NCBI GenBank assembly: GCA_946406115.1
Contig: OX291561.1
Coordinates: 1,480,273 to 1,544,272 of the forward strand
Source of the DNA: Apoda limacodes
Taxonomy: Eukaryota; Arthropoda; Insecta; Lepidoptera; Limacodidae
Direction of reading: 5' to 3'
Length of the DNA: 64,000 nt
Below, piece after piece: positions 45,440 to 55,906 of this stretch. How positions within the stretch are numbered: the stretch's first letter is position 1; each line of letters begins with the position of its first letter. Both the position numbers and the translations under genes were made by a program. Below the pieces are notes generated by a model. The model made no database searches, had not been told where the DNA came from, and saw only the letters and a program-made list of their open reading frames with translations.

Positions 45440-46143
45440 GTTTATTTTTTATTAAATATTGTTCCATTTTTTTTTTGTAGGATTTTTAATAGTATTTTTT
45501 TGTTCCTTCCCGGTTTCGCTCTGTGTTTCTGGGGACTGGGATAGATTCCTTTTTTGACGTTCGTGCTGGGTACCTGTATTCTCCGGTAGTATAACAAGCT
45601 TATTGTATTTAATATATCCCCTTTTTTCTTGTTGTAGTTTGATGTTAAGTTTTTTTTCTCTCTTTAAGAACCTGAGGAGAGAAAGTTCCCTGCGCCAGTT
45701 TCCTGCAGCGACTTCTTATTTTTTAGTAGTTCAATTTTTTTCCCCATAGTTGTTAAGGTGACAATTACAGGTCTTATTTTTTCAGACTTTCTCCCCATGC
45801 GTGAGACACATTCAATATCTCTTTGTGGACAATCTACTTTCATAATATTGTTTATTATATCCAGAATTTTTTTCTGCAAGGTAAAATAGCTATGTTCTGT
45901 TTCTTCCACTCCGAAAAAAATCAGATTTTTCTTCCTTATAATTTTTTCAAAATTCTGTATTTTTTGTGCTTGTTCTTCTGTAATTTTTTCTAACTGCTGT
46001 TGTCTTGTTTCCAAAATAATAAATTTTTCATCTATATTTTTATTTATGCTATTTGGGATACTTTCTTTCATTTCTTTTAATTCCTTCGATTGTTCATCGA
46101 ACTTTATTTGCAAATTTTTAATCATCTCTGCGATTTTTTCCAT
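45440..46143 (-). pseudogene. RTE-associated ORF1 (coiled coil plus RRM-like)
   Basis: ATG at 46,143 opens MEKIAEMIKNLQIKFDEQSK. Residues about 10-75 are a heptad-rich coiled coil, then KKNLIFFGVEETEHSYFTLQ and VSRMGRKSEKIRPVIVTLTT, the RNA-recognition-like core of L1-type ORF1 proteins. A 1-base frameshift near 45,690 moves the rest (QVLKREKKLNIKLQQEKRGY) to another frame. ORF1p binds element RNA. It lies directly upstream of ORF2 in one element on the minus strand. Confidence 0.8.
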
Positions 46144-47309
46144 CTTTAATGTTTATGACCTCTATCGGAATGTTGTGGAACAAGTTCGATATCGCGCTTT
46201 GCTAGTTTGGTGACCCTAGATCGATGCGCTCGCTCGCGTAAGCTAAGCAGTTCTACTGATTTTCAACAGATGTCGCTACTATGTATAGGACAATGACGAT
46301 TCGTAATTTTTATGCGGTTTTTATAGGTTATGTTACACATTGATTAATCTGTAAATTTTTTTGCACTTTAATTGTTACTTGTATGCAAGCTCACTGTCGA
46401 TATTTATATTTTTAATATAGTTTACGCATGTATGTTCTGGATTTCACGCACGAAAAGTCAATAATGTTTATTCTGTTTCACACTGATTTTTCTAGCTTTT
46501 ACGAGTTCTCGCACAGCTACATTTTTTTATAAGACACTTTGTTTTAACTTGTCTTGCTTTTTGATTAGATTATTCAATGTATGGCACGGTTTTATAATTT
46601 TTATAACACGATAAACACAGAGCCGATGTTTACTGTTGCGCAGTAGCGCCCTCTACTATCAGAAATAATGTATTCATATTATGTATTAATTGTGGTAAAA
46701 AATAATTATTCAGCCTGTTAACTATCTCTACACCAAAGCACACCTAGATACATTCATGTATTTATTTTAAACTGATTTACGTATTAGTGAAATATTGTCT
46801 TTTTATTATATTAACAATTTGGTTACAGTATTTCACTGTAAGCGACATATTTTAGAATAAAATTGCAGCAATCAATAAACTTGTTGTTTAGGGGTAACTG
46901 CGGACGTTCGTGTTTACCCCACTCAAATCGTCCGCCATTAGCTGACCCCACTCACACAATATAAATATTTTATTTGATGTTAGAACCATGCGGTGTATGA
47001 TACGAGTGCTTTAAAACATTGTTCAATTAGATGGCATTTCACAAAAAAAACACCATGCCCCTAAGTTTTTTGTACAGTAAGAAGCACACATCTACTTTTA
47101 CACAAAAATTAGATGAAATTATTGAAAAATCATTAAGTTGACTTACCTTGAAGCGCGAGCGTGTCCTCACTTTAATACTTTTCGTTTTGCACTGGGTTCG
47201 CGGTCGACTTATGATTGCGTCATTCAAAATATCTCCTGTCCTGTTCTAACATAGTTAAACCTGTGCGTCCGCCGTTACCCGCCGTCCGTAATTCCCCCAT
47301 CCTCCCCTA
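46144..47309. other. No supported gene
   Basis: 5' flank of the RTE element, then AT-rich DNA. On the minus strand near 47,155 a good 5' splice site (TCAAG|GTAAGTCAAC) follows a short basic reading frame (SIKVRTRSRFK), but I see no further exon. Confidence 0.45.
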
Positions 47310-48085
47310 TATGTATTTTCGTGCCTTCAATTTACTGAACTCCTCAATAACTTCTGGGAAATTGATTTCTTTGGAAATTTTTCTTTCTATTGAAAACACC
47401 GCTAGATTAACCAGTCGCTCTTGACCCTGTGTAGATCGAAGATAATTTTTAATTAGTTCAAGTTTCGAAAAACTATTCTCGCATGATGCAACCGAGATTC
47501 AAATGGTCAAGAATAAGCGATATACAGGGTAAAAATTTACTAAAGTCCCATTTAATTATAAATTAAAGGATTTATTGGGCTCTCCATTTGACAGCAACGT
47601 CCATACTCGTATCGGTGGCTGTTACATGCCTGCGGTACCTTTTTATTTCTTGGGAAACTTGCTCCTTGTCAAAGTCACCATAACTTTATCAGATTGTCAA
47701 CTGCTACAGCCAGAGCGTCATCTGAAGCTTCTAGCATAAAATTTGTTTCAATAATTTGGAAAATATTATTGATTTGTTTCATGGCCCCGTATCGTGTTGA
47801 TAATTCTTGTATAATATTTCTTCTTGAATTGATAATCTAGCATCATGAGCTGATTCATCCGGCATCGTTCTTTTTACCTTCCTTCTTCTCGTTTATCGAT
47901 GTTGATCTCCATGTCATTGCATTTTTTATGCCAAAAGTTACAGCATTGTCTACAATCATGGTTCGTTCGGTCACTAAATACTCATTCAAGGCGTTAAGTT
48001 TGGTTATTCCTGTATCCAGAGTCATTTTTGGAGAATGCAAATATTGTTGAACTAAATTTACTTCCTCCAGTATAGAAAGCCAGAA
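47310..48085 (-). pseudogene. hAT transposon relic, ZMYM1-like
   Basis: In minus order: FWLSILEEVNLVQQYLHSPK, NALNEYLVTERTMI (48,085-47,930); degraded middle; then CENSFSKLELIKNYLRSTQG, QERLVNLAVFSIERKISKEI (47,500-47,350), the hAT dimerisation domain. This resembles the transposase-derived part of ZMYM1-type proteins. Many frameshifts. It joins gypsy gag at about 48,090 without a recognisable terminus. It may be related to the fragments at 38.4 and 39.8 kb. Confidence 0.7.
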
Positions 48086-48089
48086 TTGT

Positions 48090-48612
48090 TGTACAAACGT
48101 CGCAACCACATCTGACGAATAATATTTTCGTCTGACAGCGTTGCCCCTGCTAATGAGCGCAAGTTTCGCAAAAACTGCGAAGGTTTTCTATCACCCAACA
48201 CCTCTTCAGACACTAGTTGCCTAACGCGCTGCCCCTCCGAAGATGATAGGCGATGTACGAGTGCCTCTTTTAGCCGCTCGTACCTATGCTCTTTTGGAGG
48301 ATTGGTAATTATATCCTCTACCTCTGCAGCTAGACGGGTATCTAATTGACCTATAACGTAATTATATTTGGTACTATCACTATTAATTCCAGAAATGTCA
48401 AACTGTGCCTCAGTCTGCGCAAACCACACCGCCGGTCGGTCCATCCAAAACGGTGGTAATTTAACTGCCACTTTACATACACTGTTACTATTACTACTGC
48501 TAAGTGGTACAGTATCATTGTAACTTACTGGCGCTGTGCATTCATTTAATCTTTGCTCTAGAATTTTATTTTGTTCCGCTAGGGCTTTTAGTTGGGCTCC
48601 TATTTGTTCCAT
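48090..48612 (-). pseudogene. Ty3/gypsy-type gag, truncated
   Basis: ATG at 48,612. Coiled N-terminus (MEQIGAQLKALAEQNKILEQ), then the capsid signature KLPPFWMDRPAVWFAQTEAQ, YNYVIGQLDTRLAAEVEDII, and VSEEVLGDRKPSQFLRNLRS. The frame is open for about 175 codons and then runs into hAT sequence. The nucleocapsid and all pol domains are missing. It is the gag of an insect LTR retroelement, incomplete here. Confidence 0.88.
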
Positions 48613-49420
48613 TGTGCAATAAAAATAAGAAAAAACGAACTATAAAAATTCAAAAAACGATATTTAGAAATAAATAAAAGGATCGTATTCAGTGGCGGTC
48701 TATATAAAAAAGATCAAAAAATAAAAATAAAAGAACAACTAAATTAATTCCTCATCACCCGATAGTTTTTTTCATTGTTAAAGTAATTAGTACGGTCCCT
48801 AGCAGCAGTGAATATAAAGTACACGAACAATAAATTCTTATAAACAAAAGCTAAAAGTCCAATGAAATAAAAAATATTATCTTCCAAGTATTACCTTAAC
48901 AAATGTTAACAAAAACTCACATCAGATCTAACAAAAAATTTGAGTCACAACGTTATGTACAAAACAAAAATCTAAAATTAAAACTCAAATTTAACTATAA
49001 AAAGTGAAAATAGGTATAAGGTTTTGTAAAAAAAAGTATACAATAAAAAATAAAGAAATACGACACACCAGTTTGATTTTCTGTCTGTCCCGATGAACTC
49101 GTAGTGAGCCGCTGAAGCACGAAGTATTAAGTATTTTCGGACGATAAAGACGTACACACGTCCTGCACGTAGAACACTCCTCGATAGCTCTGCTTTGGCT
49201 TGATCCAGTGTAGGCGGCTGCGTCTAGTCGTACCGTTGTAGTTGTAGGTATGCGCGGCACATATTTCACTTTCGTGTCACTCGAAGTAAAATAGTCTCAA
49301 AAATAAATTCGAAAACCAATTGCGCGTACCTTAACAGTCTTCATGTGACTTTAGATTGTAAAGTTCATATAACAACACTTCCGACACTTAGGTATTCATC
49401 ACGTCAGGGTCACCACTTTG
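48613..49420 (-). other. gypsy-type 5' leader
   Basis: Lies between gag and the LTR-like block. At 49,400-49,417 the minus strand reads GTGGTGACCCTGACGTGA, a primer-binding-site-like sequence seen in insect gypsy elements. No other coding supported. Confidence 0.55.
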
Positions 49421-50040
49421 GGAACACGGGTTCCCTGACTCCGTTGAGGTTTCGACAGTAGATAAATAAAACGTATTGTTCGAGTTGACTCCATTTATTG
49501 TACGGAATGTCACACAGCTTTAGGTATCGCTAACGGCCTGAAGTGGAAACGTTAGGTCGGGTCTGAATCGTACTATTAGAGCGGGCGCAGTCGCGAGATG
49601 CTGGACACAACGCGAAATTGGTATCGTGTGGTAACTACAGGTAACTGACCCGGAAACTGGTGATGACTGAAGAATAGCGATAACTGTAGATGACTGGCGA
49701 TAACTAGTGATAACTGTCGATGACTGGCGGTAACTAACCGTAACTCCTTGATCCCTTAGTTTCCACTTCTTAAGTAACTGCGTAAGAAGGCGGTGCTGTA
49801 GTCATGGAGACGCATTGCCAGGTTGACTGGCTATTGGTCGAATGTGCGGGAGGAGAGAATAACCATTGTTATTGGTCAGAAGTGTTCTGCGCGTATTTTG
49901 AATGAAGCAACACGTGCTAGAGTGACGTCACAGGGTTTTGGCGCGTAGTGATCCACGCGGACTTTTATGACGGCAATTGCGTTAGCTTACGCTGAAATCC
50001 CACGGTCGAAATAACGGGAATTAATATTTTAGAAACGGGA
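49421..50040 (-). repeat. Probable gypsy LTR
   Basis: Immediately upstream (minus strand) of the PBS-like site. Unusual GC content for this window. Contains a short tandem array of GATAACTG and GATGACTGGCG variants at 49,640-49,740. The far end is not defined (no second LTR in the window). Confidence 0.5.
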
Positions 50041-50133
50041 CCCTTTTGTTGGGAGACATCCGTTTTGAGAAAGCGGCGAATATACCGTTAGTTAGGCAAG
50101 GCTATGGATGATGCAATTTGCCAGAAAGTTCCT

Positions 50134-50332
50134 ACATCTGTTTCTGACTAACATTTGGTAATGTAAATTGAACACATTTGGTTTTTTTTATTAACTAACA
50201 AATTATCAACGTTAAACCAATTAACAATTTTAGAAAGGGCATTATTTAATTCATCATAACATATCTGTCGTCTCTTAACTTTAAATAGTAAAGAGGTGTC
50301 ATCAGCAAATAAGACAATGTCATGGTTTTTTA
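50134..50332 (-). pseudogene. Jockey J2 RT fragment (copy 3)
   Basis: Reads VKNHDIVLFADDTSLLFKVK, ELNNALSKIVNWFNVDNLLV, diverged from 28,159-30,870. Sharp edge at 50,332 where J1 3' sequence begins. Confidence 0.75.
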
Positions 50333-50734
50333 CATCAATCAATCAAATCAAATAAACTTTATTCAAATAGGTTTCTAAGAACACTTTTGAATCGTCAATA
50401 CAATGTATACAATGTTAATTTCTGCCAAAAAGAGCTGGCAAGAAGTTCTATTTAAAGTAATAATACAATACTTTGATAAAGAGTATACAATATAATAAGT
50501 TAGTAAGCTACTAAAAACAAAGTCAAACATGTCAATTATAATTTTTTTGTTTTTATGCAGCATAGGGGGCGCACCATGTGAAGCGTCAAATATCGTCAAT
50601 CGAGTGAAGGAATACAGATATTTAAGAGTACTAATGGCATTAGCGCCATCATAATTATATTTTTGCACAATCATATGTACATACATACTTACATATACTT
50701 AAAACAATCCATACTATCCATGAATATAATATAA

Positions 50735-50985
50735 TGATAAATATTATAAATGCGAAAGTAAATCCGTCTGTTACCTCTTCATGCTGAAACCACTGTTCCG
50801 ATCAAAATGAAATTTGGCATGCAGATAGTTTGAGTCCCGGAAAAGGACATAAGCTACTTGTTGAAAACGTCAAGTATTATCCGTTCGGTTTTTTTTCCCA
50901 TAATTGAGGTGTTGCCGTTGAAATCCTACACCGATTACCGAATACTAAGAATACAAAGAAGTTTGCAAGAGCAGATCAGTCTCCA
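50735..50985 (+). repeat. Widespread lepidopteran repeat (possible Helitron-related)
   Basis: ATATTATAAATGCGAAAGTA, ATGAAATTTGGCATGCAGAT and GTCCCGGAAAAGGACATAAG form a consensus I recognise from many insect genomes. The class is uncertain; it lies within the J1 3' UTR region. Confidence 0.5.
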
Positions 50986-52290
50986 CAGCGGCACCCGTTC
51001 ACAAGTATGACACATGAATCAGCCATCGCTTCGCTCAACCATGTTTTAGGGAACGTAACCACCCGACGCACATGCCACCACCGCAGAGACACTTTGAGAG
51101 AGCATGAGACACTCAAGCAACTGCAATAAAACTTCTATTGTACTAGTTACAATGTGTGTAGTAAAGGATGAAAATATAAATCCGACACACGTACTCTGAA
51201 CTTAAAACTGATTAATAGTTGCTTTTAAAATTATTTAGATAAGAGTAGATTGGAAGGTCTCACTCACACACTCAAGGAAACACATAAATATACATAAAAC
51301 ACAGTGTTTCAAAAATTGATACTACTAGAAAAAAAAAAACTATACATATATGTATAAACTTACATAGGTACAAGTATAATAATATAATAAATATAGTATT
51401 AATAACCCGCTGCATTGCAATCCACCATCGGCCTCCCAGCGCCAGAGAGGCTCCAAATGCGTGAGGGCGCATCTCAAAAACTTGCACACATTCCCATATG
51501 CATACACATACTCACAGACGTTGTATATCATGAAGTAGCCCAGCTCCCACACGACAGTCCAGCAACAAATGCACACCATTTAACGTACTGTCACTTCGGA
51601 AACAAGCCTAAGGAAAGAAGAAGTGACAAGAAACCTCCCCGGGTGTCCACCTGTTACCATCAATCACGCAGGAACCAGGCCGCCAAACAAACACACAAAA
51701 TCTATGCAAATATGTGTAAACACACATGTACACGTCTATGCGCCACACCAACTCCCATCCAGAACCCCCCAAACACCAAGCAGCCAACGGTGGACGACTA
51801 TCCATGGTGCATCCCCTCATCGTAATGAGTCATTAATTATCAACTATATAAGTCATAGATGGATGTCCAATATTGAGCCCATATCTTTAATTCCAGACAA
51901 TTTATCTTTATTGAATTCTTCCACAGTATAGTATCCTTTGTTAATAAGAACTTTTTTAATATAAGTTTCAAAAGTATGTACAGGTAGGTTAACAATATTC
52001 TCAGGAATTGTATTAAAAAAGCAAATGATCTGAATTATGAAAGAGCCACGCACTTTCTGAAGGCGACATTTTGGAATCGCAAGTTTATTTTCTTTTCTAG
52101 TATTAACGTTGTGTATGTTACTATTTTTAACAAATAAACTTAGGTTTTTACGTACATACAGTAAGCACGCGTAAATATACTAAGAAGCTACAGTAAGTAT
52201 ATTAATTTTTTTAAAAAGGTCACGAAGAGAATCTCGTCGTGATAAGTTATGCATTGATCTTTTTGCTCTTTTTTGAAGTATAATAAAATA

Positions 52291-52309
52291 CCCCCCCCCC
52301 CCCCCCCCC
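52291..52309 (+). repeat. Homopolymer C, 19 bases
   Basis: Nineteen C flanked on both sides by AATAAAATACC. In J1 copy 1 the same place reads GTGGGGAAGGGCGGCC-type sequence, so this is local expansion or an assembly problem. Confidence 0.95.
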
Positions 52310-52520
52310 ACACAATAAAATACCATATGACAGAAAGGGATGAAAATAACTAAAGAATACTAACCGAGCAGTTTCTATATTAGTAAATTGAGCAACTTTT
52401 CTGACAGCATAAGCGGCGGAGCTGAGTTTTCTAGCTAAGACAGAAATATGTGAGTACCATTGCAATTTACTTTTACTTCCAGATTTGAACAGTGGTATGA
52501 TTTTACTATGTTTCATTAAA

Positions 52521-53186
52521 TCGGGAAAGACTCCTTCGTCTACCGTAAAATGGTCCTACTTTGCTCCAATATTTGCTCCAAAAAAGGGGAATTATGAATA
52601 TTATTTACACTATTAAATATGAAATATACTGAGATGTATTAAGATAAAGAATAATACGCTATCTAACATATTTTTAAAGTTAAATCAGCTTAATGAAGTT
52701 TTTAATAATATATATAAAACTATGAATAAGGAGCAAAGTTACCCATGGTACTGGGTAACTTTGCTCCTGGGTATATTTCACAAACAATCTACATTGTAGA
52801 AGCTTTTTGAGCAAAGTTATACTTTCCTTATTCAAACTATGCTCCAGTGATATTACGCTTTACCTTTTCTGATAGTATGAATAGTCGAAAAATAGGTAAA
52901 AAATAAAATAAACCGTGTTTTTGAAAGAAGTAATGTTATATTCGTAAATTTAATTACAAATTCACTTTGTTTCATTTTTTTTTTTATATTCTTAATTTAT
53001 AAAAAAAAGGCACTGCTATCTTAACTAATAACTTTGGTTACAAATGCTGGACAAAAATCAGTCGAAAATAATTAATGAAATAACAAGATAAACTTCTCAA
53101 AAATTAAAACTTACATCTAAAAATATTTATGAAAATGGAACATTCTTAAACTTGACACATTTAACTAAAAATCCCAAGCGGTCAGT
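52521..53186. other. Repeat-bearing AT-rich DNA; 17-bp hairpin
   Basis: Motif GGAGCAAAGT or its complement recurs about six times between 52,556 and 52,856. 52,729-52,745 and 52,752-52,768 are perfect 17-bp inverted arms around TGGTAC. Probably the 3' region of the element encoding the next feature. Confidence 0.55.
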
Positions 53187-53865
53187 TCAGGAACGAAATA
53201 TATTTCCCGGCGGGTACTCATTTTTTTTAGGGACATCAATACATCCCAAAATATCTTGCCAGTCGTATTGAATTTCATCTACGGGTTTAGGCCACGTCCA
53301 GGATTTTAGCGACTTCTTCATTGAAGAGATATATGGCCCTTCTTTAGTTATTTTTGTGATTTTACCGGGAAATATTTCCCCCTCATATGCGAAAACTACA
53401 TATTGCCCAACCGCCTTCACGATTGGTTTGAAATTGCAATTTTTTTTTGAAAGTTTCGGCTGCTGTATCAATGTTAGTTACAAGATTTTCTAAATCTCCA
53501 TGAGAACTAAGATCGGAACCGTTAAGACAATTACCAACAAGCACCCCGAACCCTTTGCCAAGCTTGTGTGAAATAATTAAGGTTTTCTTACATTTTTCAA
53601 GGTTTAGGCACTGTATTATTATTAGTACTGCAATATAAGGGGGTACTAGGCTCTGGACAAGGTGTATTACAAGATACAGTACTTTGAATTTGACTATCAA
53701 TATGTGGCATTGAATTTTGACTTTCACAATTATTTACTATCAACTTTTGGATAGAACCAGCTAACAAACTCGACTGTGGATCACTTTTTGAGAGACGGGA
53801 ACAATCACATAAATGATTGTTTGTCAAGGATTTAAATCGCTCTGTGTTATATTTACATAACTCGA
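53187..53865 (-). pseudogene. Unrecognised transposon-type protein, C-terminal fragment
   Basis: In two frames: HLCDCSRLSKSDPQSSLLAG and CNTPCPEPSTPLYCSTNNNT (53,865-53,600), then KLGKGFGVLVGNCLNGSDLS, and VGQYVVFAYEGEIFPGKITK, SWTWPKPVDEIQYDWQDILG, NEYPPGNIFRS to 53,187. The last part resembles a C-terminal module I have seen in uncharacterised insect transposon proteins, but I cannot name the family. It is fused at 53,866 to RT coding of family N. Confidence 0.5.
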
Positions 53866-55192
53866 TTTGAGACACAAGTTCTCCGCGGTTTTCCTCCACA
53901 ACGGAACGAAGGATCTTTGTACGTCCCGTGTAAAAAGCGTCTCCAGTACTGTCATCTGCATAGAAATGTATGTTGTTGATGTTCAACATGTCATTGATAT
54001 GCAGTAGAAACAGCGTAGGAGACAGCACAGAGCCTTGCGGGACACCAGCAGTAATGTCCATGCTATCAGAGCAACTACCGTCAACTACGGTTCGTATGCG
54101 TCTGCCGGACAAAAAGCTAGCCACCCATTTGCACAAACCCTCGGGCACTCCGTAAGATGGCAACTTCGATAGAAGACCCCGGTGCCAGACCCGATCGAAC
54201 GCCTTCGCTATGTCCAGGCTACATGGCAATACCTCCCCCTGACTCTCAATGGCTAGTGCCCATCGGTGTGTGAGATACACTAGAAGGTCACCAGTCGAGC
54301 GACCGTGGCGAAAGCCATATTGGCGGTCAGATCGTTATACCAGATCGTGTACTTCTAGGTATCTTAGAAGCTGTGTGTTGATCACACGCTCCATCACCTT
54401 AGAAAGGAGAGAGGTAATAGCGATAGGACGAATTCGATGGATCTGATCTATCGCCCTTTTGGGCACCGGGTGCACATTCGCAGTCTTCCACGAAGACGGA
54501 AATTGCCTAGTGTGGTAGGAAAGCGCGAAGAGGCGCGTGAGTACAGGACATAACTCAGGAGCACACTGCTTAAGCACCACTGCTGGTATACCGTCTGGAC
54601 ACTCGACTTATGAACGTCTAGAGAAAGTAACAACCGCCGGACCTCCCGCTGCATTATGGAGATTTCCGGCATGGTCTTACCACACCACGGTATAGTAGGT
54701 GGTACAGCGCCTTCATCGTTCATATTCGAGTTCGAGGCAAAGAGACTGCCCAGTAGATCGGCTTTCTCATAAGCACTATGGGCCAAGTCACCATCGGTCT
54801 TTCGCAGTAGTGGTAACGACGACTGGCAAAAGTTCCCCTAGGCAGCTTTGGCAAGCGACCAGAAAGCACAACTCCCAGAAGGATAGCTCGCAAGTCACCC
54901 ACCTATTTTGCCGATGAATTGGAATTTTGCTCTGGCAGTTGCTTTCTTACTGAACCTCGAGGCAGCATTTAATTTGCGTTTTAACTCAGAAATATTCGGA
55001 TCCTTATTATTACGAGCCGTGGTCCAAGCCTCATATGCATTTTGCTTAAGAATTTTCGCTTTTCTGCAAGACCTATTAAACCACGGTCGTTTTTTGACGC
55101 CGGCAGCTACTCGCAGGTTAGGAATGAAACATTCCATACCAGCAAGGATTGTCTCAGTAACTGCAGCTGCGCAGACACCAGGATCTTCTGAG
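53866..55192 (-). pseudogene. Family N non-LTR element, copy 3, RT part
   Basis: Close copy of 24,576-25,907: AKFQFIGKIGG, NVHPVPK, MERVINTQLLRYLE, LDIAKAFDRVWHRGLLSKLP and VPQGSVLSPTLFLLHIND, with several frameshifts (54,335-54,350, 54,450, 54,600). The 3' end is lost at 53,866. At 55,193-55,196 TTAA marks the piggyBac 2 insertion; the element resumes at 60,816. Confidence 0.88.
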
Positions 55193-55417
55193 TTAACCCT
55201 TTATCGCATGGATTTTTTAAATCGCTTCAAATTAATTCATATGATTATGTATCATAAAAAGTGACCCCAAAAAATAATAAAATAATTTCTTATCCATCAA
55301 AACAGAAAAAAACGCAATAAAAGCTCGAGTTACCATATTTGGAACACTGTGCAGTCTAATACAATTTGAATGCCCTGCCAAATATGGAACTTTATGCAGT
55401 AATATATTTATTATTAT

Positions 55418-55450
<33 letters not shown>

Positions 55451-55554
55451 TTATTATTATATAATAATTAATTAATAAAAAAAAATAAATTTAAAGAAAT
55501 CTTAAAATAATTATCATCAAGGTTATTTAGAAAACAATATTTTTGTACACAATG

Positions 55555-55768
55555 CTAAAGATTTATTCCAAAACTGTCATGAAATGATTTAAAGCAGTTA
55601 CGATCCTTATTAAGCCAAAAGTGGAAATTACACTGCAGTATAAATGTGACTTTTGGCTGCAATTTTTGCAGCGCTGGCGATCATTTGTCCAAATGGGCCA
55701 GTGGCCTATGCCATCTTTTGTTACTACTACGAGAGGGGGCAACTCAATACGTCGCCTTTTTGGTTTTC
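55555..55768 (-). pseudogene. piggyBac 2 transposase, C-terminal zinc region
   Basis: Continues the gene beyond the Harbinger insertion: RKPKRRRIELPPLVVVTKDG, HWPIWTNDRQRCKNCSQKSH, then after a 1-base frameshift CNFHFWLNKDRNCFKSFHDS to a stop at 55,555. Confidence 0.85.
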
Positions 55769-55771
55769 TTA

Positions 55772-55811
55772 GGCTGGCAACAGTGCTCGACCGACGGTCA
55801 GCGCTGACCGT
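55772..55811 (+). repeat. Harbinger left terminal inverted repeat
   Basis: Its inner part (55,794-55,811, ACGGTCAGCGCTGACCGT) is itself a perfect 18-bp palindrome. A second near copy (CAGTCAGCGCTGACCG) follows at about 55,821. Confidence 0.95.
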
Positions 55812-55906
55812 ACGTCCTGACAGTCAGCGCTGACCGTCGGTTCTGAAAATGCATTCAGTGATAAGCTGACGGCGAACTGCGACGCGTGTGTACAGTTGTC
55901 AAAAAA

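Larger units (their letters stand above)
50345..52520 (-). pseudogene. Jockey J1 element, RT C-terminus and full 3' UTR (copy 2)
   Basis: Coding remnant 52,516-51,853: MKHSKIIPLFKSGSKSKLQW, then AAYAVRKVAQFTNIETARLV, interrupted by a poly-C run, then RGSFIIQIICFFNTIPENI. The 3' UTR follows to 50,345, ending GACGATTCAAAAGTGTTC with TTGAATAAAGTTTATTTGAT tails. It is longer than in copy 1, which lacks the middle. About 50,740-50,980 is a different repeat. Confidence 0.75.

Noticed and set aside
47150..47227. Possible minus-strand host exon with a strong 5' splice site
   Set aside because: It lies just after the hAT dimerisation domain, the frame is short, and no partner exon could be found.
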